DNA of 64,000 nt from assembly GCF_001269925.1 (NCBI RefSeq), contig NZ_LHVO01000061.1, positions 87,273 through 151,272 on the forward strand. The letters are read 5' to 3'. Made by a program: the position numbers and the translations under genes. Positions 39,679 to 48,238 of this stretch are shown one piece after another. Position 1 is the first letter of the stretch; each line of letters begins with the position of its first letter. The stretch comes from Pseudomonas sp. MIACH. Lineage in GTDB: Bacteria; Pseudomonadota; Gammaproteobacteria; Pseudomonadales; Pseudomonadaceae. The notes below the pieces were generated by a model, which saw nothing but the letters and a program-made list of their open reading frames with translations, had not been told where the DNA came from and did not search any database.

Positions 39679-41214
39679 TCAAGCGCTGCGGTTGGTAAAG
39701 CTGTGCAGGGCTTTCTCGATGCATTGGGCGGTTTTACCGAAGGCCTGCACGGTGGTTTCCGAGAATGGCCCGCCGCCCTGGTCGGCGACCATCACCATCA
39801 CCACGCGACCATTGCAGCTCATCGAGCGCAACAACAGGTGCTCGCCAGTGAACAGGCGGCGCAGGATCGGCGGCAGCAGTGCCGAAAACTGCGCGTGGTT
39901 TTCCGGCGTTAAGCGCACCTGGGCGGACTTCTCCAGCAGGCGCTGCAGCAGCGTGCTGTTGACCACATCCAGGCTCAGGTTGGCGGCGTCCTTCGGCAGG
40001 CCGTCGGCCTGATGTACACGCAAGGTGCTCAGGGCGCGATCGGCCATAAACAGCAGCACGCGCTGCATACCGCTGGCCACCAAGGCCTCCTTGGCGCACG
40101 TGGTCAAATGCATGGCATTGGCAAAGCGGCTTGGCTCCAGCAGCAGTTCGGTGCAGCGCTTGCGCCAGACGGCCAGTGATTCGGCAGTGGGTGGCGGCGC
40201 CGGCAGCAGGCCGCGATGAATTTTTTGCACATGCCACGGCCAGATCAGCGACAGCGCCGGGTGCCAGAGATCGGGCATCAAGGTGTCGCGGGCACTGGTG
40301 ACGGCTTGCTGGTGGGCCTGTTGCTGCACTTCGCTCAGGGGCTGTTGCAGGTACAGCGCGGTGAGGTATTGCCAGCGCTGGGTGTGCGGGCAGGTCCAGG
40401 ACTCCTGGGCCGACATCGCCAAGCCGTTGGCCAGCAGCACCGTGTTGGCCGGCTGGTTCAGCCAGCGGCGCAGGTTGGGTTCGGCGTCGAGTAATTGCTG
40501 GTGACGCAGTGGGTCGTCTTCGCGGGCGATATGCAGTGCCTTGACCAGCAAGCGCTGCTCGTTCCGCAGCAGGGTATACCCCTGGGATACCCAGATCGGC
40601 AGGTGCCAGGTCTCTGTCAGGCCGAGGCACAGGTCCAGCAGGCGTACGCCGAACAATGCCTGCTCGACCTTGCGTGCCGACTCGCCTTTGTGGATGACCC
40701 GCAGTTCCCATTCTTCCAGGAGCTTGGGGTAGGCAACGGCCATCGGCCACAGCGGTGAAAGAAACAGCAGGCTGCCCCAATGAATGTCCTGCCACAGCCG
40801 CGCCAGGCGGCTGCCGAACAATCCGTTGGCTTGTTGCGAGGCGTGCTGGCTGACCAGCAACAGCTGGCGCAGCGCTACGGGAATTTCATGCGCCGGCACA
40901 GACGGCAGGCGTGCCAGCAGTTCCTCGGCGCGTTTGAGGCCCAGGCGGTTAAGCGCCACTTCGAGGTTTTCCGCCGGCGCCGCCAGGCTGCCATGGGTGT
41001 GGCTGTTGGCCTCGCGCATGACGCTCAGTACGAGCGCCGGGCTGTTTTGCATCAGTTCGGCAATATCTCGCAACGAACTGCGGCTATCGCGGATGGCTTT
41101 GCACACGCGGTCGTGGCTGGCCTGGGGGACGGGCAGCAGCACGTCGTCCAGGCGCTTGATCCAAGCGGCGAGAGAAGTAGGTTTTGCAGTTGGGACTGTC
41201 GTTTCATTAGCCAT
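39679..41214 (-). CDS. HDOD domain signalling protein
   Basis: A 511-residue cytoplasmic protein starting at ATG 41214 (MANETTVPTAKP). Residues about 25-230 form an HDOD-type helical domain: LRDIAELMQNSPALVLSVMR and EVALNRLGLKRAEELLARLP match its early helices, though no intact HD metal motif is evident. A mostly helical middle follows, and the C-terminal 150 residues (RVLLFMADRALSTLRVHQA, LRSMSCNGRVVMVMVADQGG) look like a GAF-type sensor fold. HDOD proteins act in motility and stress signalling as scaffolds rather than enzymes. It lies divergent from motAB, which hints at a motility link. Confidence 0.78.
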   Translation of the reverse strand: MANETTVPTAKPTSLAAWIKRLDDVLLPVPQASHDRVCKAIRDSRSSLRDIAELMQNSPALVLSVMREANSHTHGSLAAPAENLEVALNRLGLKRAEELLARLPSVPAHEIPVALRQLLLVSQHASQQANGLFGSRLARLWQDIHWGSLLFLSPLWPMAVAYPKLLEEWELRVIHKGESARKVEQALFGVRLLDLCLGLTETWHLPIWVSQGYTLLRNEQRLLVKALHIAREDDPLRHQQLLDAEPNLRRWLNQPANTVLLANGLAMSAQESWTCPHTQRWQYLTALYLQQPLSEVQQQAHQQAVTSARDTLMPDLWHPALSLIWPWHVQKIHRGLLPAPPPTAESLAVWRKRCTELLLEPSRFANAMHLTTCAKEALVASGMQRVLLFMADRALSTLRVHQADGLPKDAANLSLDVVNSTLLQRLLEKSAQVRLTPENHAQFSALLPPILRRLFTGEHLLLRSMSCNGRVVMVMVADQGGGPFSETTVQAFGKTAQCIEKALHSFTNRSA

Positions 41215-41286
41215 GATTGGGGCGCGATCATCACTTGCGGTCAACACGCCCGGAGCGGGCCGAACTGGCTTTTCGCCTTAACGGGC

Positions 41287-41313
41287 TATAGTCTGGCGCA
41301 GTTTTGCCGATAA
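41287..41313 (+). promoter_or_regulatory. FliA (sigma28) promoter of motAB
   Basis: TATAGTCT (41287-41294), an 11-base spacer and GCCGATAA (41306-41313) match the flagellar sigma28 consensus TAAAGTTT-N11-GCCGATAA in 14 of 16 positions with exact spacing. The predicted start lies about 60 bases before the motA ATG. Confidence 0.75.
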
Positions 41314-41381
41314 GTAGAACAAGAGTTTTCCAGTTCCCCCAAATATGTCCATGAACCCGACGGCGCAAGTACTCATCTCCT

Positions 41382-42233
41382 ATGGCTAAAATTATCGGCA
41401 TTATCGTCGTCTTCGCGAGCGTGCTCGGCGGGTACGTCCTGTCCCACGGTAAAATTGCGGCACTGATCCAGCCTTTCGAGGTGATGATTATTGGTGGTGC
41501 GGCACTGGGCGCCTTTTTGCAGGCGAACCCCGGCTACATGACCATGCACGTGATCAAGAAGTCGCTTGGCATGTTCGGTTCGCGTTTCACCCACACCTTC
41601 TACCTGGAAGTGTTGGGCCTGGTTTACGAGATCCTCAACAAAAGCCGCCGCGAAGGCATGATGGCCATCGAGGCCGACATCGAAGACGCTGCGGCCAGCC
41701 CGATTTTCGCCAAGTACCCGGCGGTGCTCAAAGATGAGCGCATGACCGCGTACATCTGCGATTACCTGCGCATCATGTCCTCCGGCAACATGGCTCCCCA
41801 TGAGCTGGAAGGCCTGTTCGACATGGAGTTGTTCAGCCTCAAGGAAGAATTGGAGCATCCTTCCCATGCCGTAACCGGTGTGGCCGACGGCATGCCCGGC
41901 TTCGGTATCGTCGCGGCGGTACTCGGTATCGTGGTGACCATGGCCTCCCTGGGCGAAGGTGACCAGGCGGCTATCGGTATGCACGTAGGTGCGGCGTTGG
42001 TAGGTACCTTCTTCGGTATTCTCGCGGCTTACGGCTTCTTCGGCCCGCTGGCGACCTCCCTGGCCCACGACGCCAAGGAAGAGATCAACCTGTACGAGTC
42101 GATCAAGGCCAGCCTGGTAGCCTCTGCTTCCGGCATGCCGCCTTCGTTGGCGGTGGAGTTCGGTCGCAAGGTGCTGTACCCGAAGCATCGCCCAAGCTTC
42201 GCCGAGCTGGAACAAGCGGTTCGCGGTCGCTAA
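41382..42233 (+). CDS. motA: Flagellar motor stator protein MotA
   Basis: A 283-residue inner-membrane protein of the E. coli-like (long) MotA type, with four transmembrane segments: residues 1-22, about 30-50, and the pair near 170-195 and 200-225. The cytoplasmic loop has the conserved charged region (SRREGMMAIEADIEDAAASP) and the proton-path segment GMPGFGIVAAVLGIVVTM. With MotB it forms the H+ driven stator. Three bases separate it from motB, and a FliA-type promoter stands upstream. Confidence 0.96.
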   Translation: MAKIIGIIVVFASVLGGYVLSHGKIAALIQPFEVMIIGGAALGAFLQANPGYMTMHVIKKSLGMFGSRFTHTFYLEVLGLVYEILNKSRREGMMAIEADIEDAAASPIFAKYPAVLKDERMTAYICDYLRIMSSGNMAPHELEGLFDMELFSLKEELEHPSHAVTGVADGMPGFGIVAAVLGIVVTMASLGEGDQAAIGMHVGAALVGTFFGILAAYGFFGPLATSLAHDAKEEINLYESIKASLVASASGMPPSLAVEFGRKVLYPKHRPSFAELEQAVRGR

Positions 42234-42236
42234 GCC

Positions 42237-43253
42237 ATGGAAAACAACCAGCCGATAATCATCAAGCGCGTCAAGCGCTTCGCTGCGGGGCACCATGGCG
42301 GCGCCTGGAAAATCGCCTTCGCCGACTTTGCGACGGCGATGATGGCGTTCTTCCTGGTGTTGTGGCTGATGTCCACGGCCACACCTGAACAGAAGATCGC
42401 CATCGCCGGCTATTTCAAGGACCCGATTGGTTTTTCGGAAAGCGGCACGCCCTTCGTGATCGACCTCGGCGGCTCGCCGCAGCTGGCGCCTGAGCGCACC
42501 ATCAACCCGGAAGTCAAAACCGAGGCGCCGCAGGAGAAAATCCCGATCGAGCGCGATACTGTCGAGGCCATGGCCGAGCAGGTCGAGCAGGAGCGTCTTG
42601 AGCTGTTGCTGCAGGAATTGCAGACCAAGGTCGAGGAAAACCCGCAACTGCTGAAGTTCAAGGATCAGATTTCGTTCGAGATCACTCCCGATGGCTTGCG
42701 CATCCAGATCACCGATGCCGCCAACCGGCCGATGTTCGACTCTGGCAGCGCGCGCTTGAAGCCGTACTTTGAAGACATCCTGCTGGCCATGGCCGACACC
42801 ATCAAGGCGGTGCCGAACAAGATCAGCATCAGCGGCCACACCGACGCCAAGCCGTATGCGGGCCAGGGTGACTTTGGCAACTGGGAGCTTTCCGCCAACC
42901 GCGCCAACGCGGCGCGTCGAGCGCTGGTGGCTGGCAGCTATCCGGATCCGCAAGTGGCACGCGTGGTGGGTTTTGCGTCTTCGCAACTGTTTGATGCGAA
43001 GGATCCGTTCAACCCGATCAACCGTCGCATCGACATCGTCGTGCTGACCAAAAAGGCCCAGCGTGCGATTGAAGGTGATCAGCCGCCACCACAACCGACC
43101 CCGGGAGCAGGTGCGCCGGGTGAAGTACCGGCCGATCCACATGCCATCCCGCCAGGGCAGGAGCCATTGCCGGCCCATGAGCTGCGGCAGAAGCTGAATC
43201 TGTTTGATGACGGCGGCGTGAAAGACCCGACGGTACCTGCGACGGGTTCATAA
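42237..43253 (+). CDS. motB: Flagellar motor stator protein MotB
   Basis: A 338-residue protein. One transmembrane helix near residues 27-48 contains the proton-carrying Asp30 in FADFATAMMAFFLVLWLMST. The plug region follows, and the OmpA-type peptidoglycan-binding domain covers about 145-270 with ISISGHTDAKPY and WELSANRANAARRAL. The last 60 residues are Pro-rich and look unstructured. It anchors the stator to the cell wall. It ends before a bidirectional terminator. Confidence 0.96.
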   Translation: MENNQPIIIKRVKRFAAGHHGGAWKIAFADFATAMMAFFLVLWLMSTATPEQKIAIAGYFKDPIGFSESGTPFVIDLGGSPQLAPERTINPEVKTEAPQEKIPIERDTVEAMAEQVEQERLELLLQELQTKVEENPQLLKFKDQISFEITPDGLRIQITDAANRPMFDSGSARLKPYFEDILLAMADTIKAVPNKISISGHTDAKPYAGQGDFGNWELSANRANAARRALVAGSYPDPQVARVVGFASSQLFDAKDPFNPINRRIDIVVLTKKAQRAIEGDQPPPQPTPGAGAPGEVPADPHAIPPGQEPLPAHELRQKLNLFDDGGVKDPTVPATGS

Positions 43254-43258
43254 GCCAT

Positions 43259-43295
43259 AAACAACAAGGCCGCGATCATCGCGGCCTTGTTGTTT
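43259..43295. terminator. Bidirectional terminator between motB and rsgA
   Basis: AACAACAAGGCCGCGAT and ATCGCGGCCTTGTTGTT form a long near-perfect stem with A run on one side and T run on the other. It serves the convergent motB and rsgA genes. Confidence 0.93.
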
Positions 43296-43297
43296 GT

Positions 43298-44329
43298 TTA
43301 GTAACTGCTTTCCGGCAAGCTCGCAATAATCGACCGATAGCTGTTCATCCGCTGCTGCTGCACGCGGCCATCTTCCAGCGCCTTGAGCAGTGCACAGCCT
43401 GGCTCGCGATCGTGCTTGCAGTCACGGAAGCGGCAGGTGCCGATCAGGTCGTTGAATTCGATAAAGCCCGCTTCCACATCGCTGCGGCTGACGTGGCCGA
43501 GGCCGAATTCACGGATACCTGGGGAGTCGATCAACTCACCGCCGCCCGGGAAGTGGAACAGCCGCGCCGTGGTAGTGGTGTGGGTGCCCTGGCCGGACAG
43601 CTCCGACAGCGGGCCCACGCGGGTGTCGACTTCCGGCAGCAGGCTGTTGACCAGCGAGGATTTGCCCACGCCCGACTGGCCGACAAATACGCTGATGCGT
43701 CCGTCCAACTGCTGTTGCAGCTGTTCCATGCCGTTGCCGTGATGCGCCGAGACTTCCAGCACTGGGTAGCCCAGGGTGCGGTAGACCGCCAGCAGCGCGT
43801 TGAGCGCCGGGGCATTCTGCTCGTCGATCAGGTCGAATTTGTTCAGCAGCAACAGCGGGCGAATGCCGGCATGCTCGGCCGCCACCAGGTAGCGGTCGAT
43901 CAGGTTGGCATGGGGCTCGGGCAACGGTGCAAAGACGATGACGATCATGTCGACGTTGGCCGCTACCGGCTTGAGCTGGCCGCGGCTGTCGGGGCGGCGC
44001 AGTTCGGTAGTACGCGGCAGCTGGGCGACGATCACGCCGATGCCCTGGTTGCCGGCACGCCAGACCACCTTGTCGCCGGTTACCAGCGCAGGCAGGTTGG
44101 CACGCAAGTGGCAGCGGAACACCTGGCCCGCGAGCTCGCCTTCCAGCGCCTCGACTTCGACCTGCACACCAAAGTGCGCGATCACCAGGCCCGTTTGTTC
44201 GGGCCCCAGGTCGCCGCCCTCGAGCGCGTCCACGGCGGAGGATTCGCGTTTGGCGGCGCGTGCGGCGCGCTCACCTTGAATCTTTTCGATGCGCCAGTTT
44301 TGGCGACGATTGAGCTGGCGTTTGGCCAT
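43298..44329 (-). CDS. rsgA: Small ribosomal subunit biogenesis GTPase
   Basis: A 343-residue circularly permuted GTPase, from ATG 44329 (MAKRQLNRRQNWRI). The N-terminal OB fold is followed by G4 (LLNKFDLID), then G1 (FVGQSGVGKSSLVNSLL) and G3 (ELIDSPGIREFG), the permuted order that marks the family. The C-terminal zinc finger is C-x5-C-x-H-x5-C as in CRFRDCKHDREPGCAL. It checks late 30S maturation. Divergent from orn, with about 108 bases between the starts. Confidence 0.95.
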   Translation of the reverse strand: MAKRQLNRRQNWRIEKIQGERAARAAKRESSAVDALEGGDLGPEQTGLVIAHFGVQVEVEALEGELAGQVFRCHLRANLPALVTGDKVVWRAGNQGIGVIVAQLPRTTELRRPDSRGQLKPVAANVDMIVIVFAPLPEPHANLIDRYLVAAEHAGIRPLLLLNKFDLIDEQNAPALNALLAVYRTLGYPVLEVSAHHGNGMEQLQQQLDGRISVFVGQSGVGKSSLVNSLLPEVDTRVGPLSELSGQGTHTTTTARLFHFPGGGELIDSPGIREFGLGHVSRSDVEAGFIEFNDLIGTCRFRDCKHDREPGCALLKALEDGRVQQQRMNSYRSIIASLPESSY

Positions 44330-44437
44330 TGGTGTTCCGTGTCGATAATGCAAAGGTTAGGTAAAACGGTCGCGAGTCTAGCACGGCCCCGCCTGCTAAA
44401 CTGCGCAGCTACGCCAAGGTGCCAAGAGAATCAAGCC

Positions 44438-44980
44438 ATGCAAAACCCACAGAACCTGATTTGGATCGATCTGGAAATGACCGGTCTGAACCCTGACACC
44501 GACGTCATCATCGAGATGGCGACCATTGTCACCGACAGCAACCTCAATACCTTGGCCGAAGGTCCGGTGATCGCGATCCACCACAGCGACGCCGTGCTCG
44601 CCACCATGGACGAGTGGAACACCCGCACCCACGGCAACTCCGGCCTGACCCAGCGTGTGCGCGACAGCCGCATCAGCATGGCCGAAGCCGAAGCCGAAAC
44701 CATTGCCTTTCTGGAAAAGTGGGTGCCCAAGGGCAAGTCGCCGATCTGCGGCAACAGCATCTGCCAGGACCGCCGCTTCCTTTATACCCACATGAAGGCG
44801 CTGGAAAGCTACTTCCACTACCGCAACCTGGACGTGTCCACGCTCAAGGAACTGGCCGCGCGCTGGGCGCCGGAGGTCAAGGACAGCTTCCATAAAGGCA
44901 GTACCCATCTGGCGCTGGATGATATTCGCGAGTCGATCGCCGAGCTGCAGCATTACCGCAAGCATTTCATCAAGGCTTGA
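44438..44980 (+). CDS. orn: Oligoribonuclease
   Basis: A 180-residue DEDDh exonuclease from ATG 44438. Asp11 and Glu13 are in LIWIDLEMTGLNP, later acidic residues are in ICGNSICQDRRFLY, and the catalytic His region is HLALDDIRESI near 158-168. It breaks di- and short oligoribonucleotides, including pGpG, the last product of c-di-GMP turnover, so it affects biofilm and motility signalling in Pseudomonas. The rsgA/orn divergent pair is conserved. Confidence 0.97.
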   Translation: MQNPQNLIWIDLEMTGLNPDTDVIIEMATIVTDSNLNTLAEGPVIAIHHSDAVLATMDEWNTRTHGNSGLTQRVRDSRISMAEAEAETIAFLEKWVPKGKSPICGNSICQDRRFLYTHMKALESYFHYRNLDVSTLKELAARWAPEVKDSFHKGSTHLALDDIRESIAELQHYRKHFIKA

Positions 44981-45007
44981 AACGGAGGCGGCTGACCGGG
45001 CGCCTTC

Positions 45008-45077
45008 GCAGGCAAGCCAGCTCCCACACTTGAATGTATTCCCAGGTCCAAGTGTGGGAGGGGGCTTGCTCCCGATG
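45008..45077. repeat. REP doublet
   Basis: Arms GCAGGCAAGCCAGCTCCCAC (from 45008) and AGTGTGGGAGGGGGCTTGCT (from 45051) face each other with about 20 bases between. The left arm is a diverged subtype. It lies downstream of orn. Confidence 0.8.
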
Positions 45078-45165
45078 GCAGGCAACTCGGTTTATCACCA
45101 AACGCCCCCTTTTGGTGCCATCAGCAAATGATTAGACTGCCGGCCTCTTTGCAAGGATCGCCATC

Positions 45166-45780
45166 ATGCTGCTGATGCTCTACCTCATCGCCATCACCGC
45201 CGAAGCCATGACCGGCGCCTTGTCCGCCGGTCGGCGCGGCATGGACTGGTTTGGCGTGGTGTTGATCGCCTGCGTGACGGCGTTGGGCGGCGGCTCGGTA
45301 CGTGATGTATTGCTCGGCCATTACCCGCTGACGTGGGTCAAACATCCGGAATACCTGGTGCTGACCTCCGTCGCGGCGCTTGTGACGATCTTTATCGCGC
45401 CGTTGATGCGCCATCTGCGCTCGCTGTTCCTCGCGCTGGATGCCGTGGGCCTGGTCGCGTTCACGCTGATCGGTTGCATGACCGCCCTGGAAATGGGCCA
45501 CGGCATGCTGGTGGCGTCGGTCAGCGGGGTGATCACCGGCGTCTTCGGCGGCATTCTGCGGGATATTTTCTGCAACGACATTCCGTTGATCTTCCGCCGT
45601 GAGCTGTACGCCAGCGTGTCATTCCTCGCCGCCTGGTTCTACCTGCTGTGCCTCTACCTGGAACTGCCCAGCGAGCAGGCGATTCTGCTGACCCTGTTCA
45701 GCGGCTTTCTATTGCGCCTGCTGGCGATTCGATTTCACTGGGAAATGCCCAAGTTCGTCTATAACGACGACGTGCACTAG
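45166..45780 (+). CDS. TRIC/YicG-type (UPF0126) membrane protein
   Basis: A 204-residue inner-membrane protein with seven hydrophobic helices. Two UPF0126 repeats are visible, marked by ALGGGSVRDVLLG near residues 38-50 and FGGILRDIFCNDIPLIF near 126-142, the glycine-rich kinked helices that line the pore in the trimeric TRIC channels. Bacterial members are reported as monovalent-cation channels or, for YicG-like proteins, glycine-related carriers. Which applies here cannot be told. Its last four bases overlap the 3' end of the convergent queG gene. Confidence 0.85.
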   Translation: MLLMLYLIAITAEAMTGALSAGRRGMDWFGVVLIACVTALGGGSVRDVLLGHYPLTWVKHPEYLVLTSVAALVTIFIAPLMRHLRSLFLALDAVGLVAFTLIGCMTALEMGHGMLVASVSGVITGVFGGILRDIFCNDIPLIFRRELYASVSFLAAWFYLLCLYLELPSEQAILLTLFSGFLLRLLAIRFHWEMPKFVYNDDVH

Positions 45781-46841
45781 CGTGCTGCGTGTTGGTTCAG
45801 CGCCCATTCCACATGTTCGCGCACCAACTCCGATGGGTAATCCCGACGCGCCTTCAAGGCTTCCAGCACCGGAATGCTCGACGGCGCGTTGCCCAGGCCC
45901 ACCGCCAGGTTGCGCAACCAGCGCTCGTAACCGGCGCGGCGCAACGGTGAACCTTCGGTACTGCTGAGGAATTTATCCTCATCCCACATAAACAGTTCCG
46001 CAAGCTCTGCGTTGTCCAGGTTGTGCCGCGGCTTGAAATCGCTTTCGGCAGTGGGTCGCGCGAAACGATTCCAGGGACAAACGATCTGACAGTCATCGCA
46101 GCCGAATACCCGGTTGCCGATCAGCGGGCGCAGGTCTTCAGGGATCGCGCTCTTGAGTTCGATGGTCAGGTAGGAAATACAGCGCCGGGCGTCCAGTACA
46201 TAAGGGCCGACAAACGCATTGGTCGGGCAGATATCCAGGCAGGCGGTGCAGCGGCCGCAGTGTTCGGTACTGTGCGGCGGATCGACCGGCAGCGGCAAAT
46301 CCACAAATAGCTCGCTCAGGAAGAAATAACTGCCGGCCTTGCGATTGAGCACCAGGGTGTTTTTACCGATCCAGCCCAGTCCGGCTTGTTCGGCAATGGC
46401 TTTTTCCAGCACGGGCGCGCTGTCGACAAAGGCGCGAAAGCCGAAAGGGCCGATCTGCGCCTGGATACGGTCGGCCAACTGCTGCACGCGCTTGCGGATC
46501 AGCTTGTGGTAGTCGCGGCCCAGGGCATAACGGGAGATGTAGGCTTTTTCCGGTTTTGCCAGCAGTTGCGCCATCTGCGTGTCGCCGGGCAGGTAATCCA
46601 TGCGCAGCGATACCACGCGCAGGGTGCCCGGTACCAGTTCGTCCGGGTGCGAGCGTTTGCTGCCATGGGCGCCCATGTATTCCATCTCGCCGTGGTAGCC
46701 CGCGTCGAGCCAGCGTTGCAGGTGCTGTTCATGCTCAGCCAGGTCCAGGCCGCTGATGCCGACTTGTTGAAAGCCCAGCTCGCGGCCCCAGTCTTTGATC
46801 GATTGGGCGAGGGCAGGCAGATCGGAAGTAATAGCGGGCAT
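45777..46841 (-). CDS. queG: Epoxyqueuosine reductase
   Basis: A 354-residue cobalamin- and Fe-S-dependent enzyme completing queuosine in tRNA. ATG 46841 (MPAITSDLPALAQS) is chosen; the 94-residue in-frame extension crosses the nnrD start region and is not credible. Two [4Fe-4S] motifs are seen, CGRCTACLDICP near 190-201 and CDDCQIVCPWNRF near 240-252, as in ferredoxins. The N-terminal cobalamin-binding half has the conserved GYHGEMEYM block. It is divergent from nnrD with 63 bases between starts. Confidence 0.95.
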   Translation of the reverse strand: MPAITSDLPALAQSIKDWGRELGFQQVGISGLDLAEHEQHLQRWLDAGYHGEMEYMGAHGSKRSHPDELVPGTLRVVSLRMDYLPGDTQMAQLLAKPEKAYISRYALGRDYHKLIRKRVQQLADRIQAQIGPFGFRAFVDSAPVLEKAIAEQAGLGWIGKNTLVLNRKAGSYFFLSELFVDLPLPVDPPHSTEHCGRCTACLDICPTNAFVGPYVLDARRCISYLTIELKSAIPEDLRPLIGNRVFGCDDCQIVCPWNRFARPTAESDFKPRHNLDNAELAELFMWDEDKFLSSTEGSPLRRAGYERWLRNLAVGLGNAPSSIPVLEALKARRDYPSELVREHVEWALNQHAAR

Positions 46842-46870
46842 GAGACACGGGAAACCACAGGTTAGATGCG

Positions 46871-46876
46871 TATAAT
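46871..46876 (+). promoter_or_regulatory. -10 box upstream of nnrD
   Basis: A perfect TATAAT stands 28 bases before the nnrD ATG in the gap shared with divergent queG. No good -35 is seen at 16-18 bases. It probably drives the nnrD-tsaE-amiB-mutL-miaA-hfq series. Confidence 0.45.
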
Positions 46877-46904
46877 TCTGCCAGACATCGGAGCTTGAAG
46901 ACGC

Positions 46905-47765
46905 ATGCCGCAGACAAAACACGAAATAACCGACGTTCAGCCTTTGTTGCACGGCCATTTGCCGCAACTGGCTGCGCGTTCCCCGGACGCCCATAAAGGC
47001 CAGTTCGGTCATCTGCTGATGATTGGCGGCGACCGGGGCTTTGGCGGCGCCGCGCTGCTCGGCGCCGAAAGCGCCTTGCGCAGTGGTGCGGGCATGGTGT
47101 CCCTGGCCACTCGCCTTGAGCACGTGCCGGCCGCGTTGGCACGTTTGCCGGAAGTCATGACTGTCGGCGTGAGTTCGGCCAACCAGTTGATGGGCTTGCT
47201 GGAAAAAATCTCGGTGATCGTGATTGGTCCCGGCCTGGGCGAAGCCGCCTGGGGTAAAAGCCTATTGTCTGTCGCGGCCAATGCCCGGCTGCCGCAAGTC
47301 TGGGACGCCGATGCTCTCAATCAGCTGGCAGTTGGCAGCGTGAGCCTGCCGGCCCATTGCGTGATCACCCCGCATCCGGGGGAGGCCGCGCGCTTGCTGG
47401 GGATTTCGACAGCCGAGGTTCAGGCCGACCGTCTTAAGGTGGCGCGCGCGCTGAGCCAGAAATTCAATGCAGTGGCTATCCTCAAGGGGGCTGGCAGTTT
47501 GATTGCCAGTCCGGACGGGCGTGTTTCGCGCTGCGATCAAGGCCATCCGGCGATGGCGACGGCAGGCCTCGGTGACGTTTTGGCCGGCCTGGTGGGCGCG
47601 CTGCTGGCCCAGGGCATGCCGGCTTATGAAGCAAGCTGCCTGGCCGTCTGGCTGCACGCCACCGCCGGGGATCGCCAGGGCAGCTTTGGTCGCGGGCTGG
47701 CCGCCAGCGACCTGATACCCGCCATTCGTCAATTGCTGGAGGAACAGTCGCCGTGTCTGAAGTAA
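46905..47765 (+). CDS. nnrD: ADP-dependent NAD(P)H-hydrate dehydratase, single domain
   Basis: A 286-residue ribokinase-fold enzyme that restores damaged NAD(P)HX. GQFGHLLMIGGDRGFGGAAL near residues 31-50, VIGPGLGEAAWG near 103-114, VITPHPGEAARLLG and the C-terminal MATAGLGDVLAGLVGALLAQ (ATP/ADP site) identify the dehydratase. E. coli and, as I recall, P. aeruginosa PA4949 have an N-terminal epimerase (NnrE) domain fused to it; here only the dehydratase is encoded. Its end overlaps tsaE by 13 bases. Confidence 0.92.
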   Translation: MPQTKHEITDVQPLLHGHLPQLAARSPDAHKGQFGHLLMIGGDRGFGGAALLGAESALRSGAGMVSLATRLEHVPAALARLPEVMTVGVSSANQLMGLLEKISVIVIGPGLGEAAWGKSLLSVAANARLPQVWDADALNQLAVGSVSLPAHCVITPHPGEAARLLGISTAEVQADRLKVARALSQKFNAVAILKGAGSLIASPDGRVSRCDQGHPAMATAGLGDVLAGLVGALLAQGMPAYEASCLAVWLHATAGDRQGSFGRGLAASDLIPAIRQLLEEQSPCLK

Positions 47766-48223
47766 TCCTTTTCCTGGCCGATGAAGAGGCCATGGTCGCG
47801 TTAGGTCAGCGTATTGCCCAGGTCACGACCGGGTCAGGCCTGATCTTTCTTGAAGGCGACCTGGGGGCGGGCAAGACCACGCTGTCCCGGGGCATCATTC
47901 GTGGGTTGGGTCATACGGGGGCGGTAAAGAGTCCCACGTTCACCCTGGTTGAGCCCTACGAGATCGGCGCAGTGCGGGCTTTCCACTTCGACCTCTACCG
48001 CCTGGTGGACCCCGAAGAACTCGAGTTCATGGGTATCCGGGATTACTTCGATGAAGAGGCGTTGTGTCTGATTGAGTGGCCAGATAAAGGCACAGGCTTT
48101 TTGCCAAAGCCGGACCTGACCATTACCATTACGCCGCATGATCACGGACGTCAGCTGAAGTTGTTGCCCCAGGGCGCGCGCGGTGAGTCGTGGTGTGCCG
48201 CTCTGGCTTTGGAATTCAAATAA
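47753..48223 (+). CDS. tsaE: tRNA threonylcarbamoyladenosine biosynthesis ATPase TsaE
   Basis: A 156-residue P-loop protein from GTG 47753, preceded by GGAGG inside the end of nnrD. Walker A is GDLGAGKTT at residues 35-43; SPTFTLVEPYE and FHFDLYRLVDPEELEFMG follow, then LIEWPDKG, all family signatures. It powers the TsaBD complex that forms t6A37 on ANN-reading tRNAs. The coupling nnrD-tsaE-amiB is widely conserved. Confidence 0.96.
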   Translation: MSEVILFLADEEAMVALGQRIAQVTTGSGLIFLEGDLGAGKTTLSRGIIRGLGHTGAVKSPTFTLVEPYEIGAVRAFHFDLYRLVDPEELEFMGIRDYFDEEALCLIEWPDKGTGFLPKPDLTITITPHDHGRQLKLLPQGARGESWCAALALEFK

Positions 48224-48238
48224 TTGGTGGGGTTAGGT

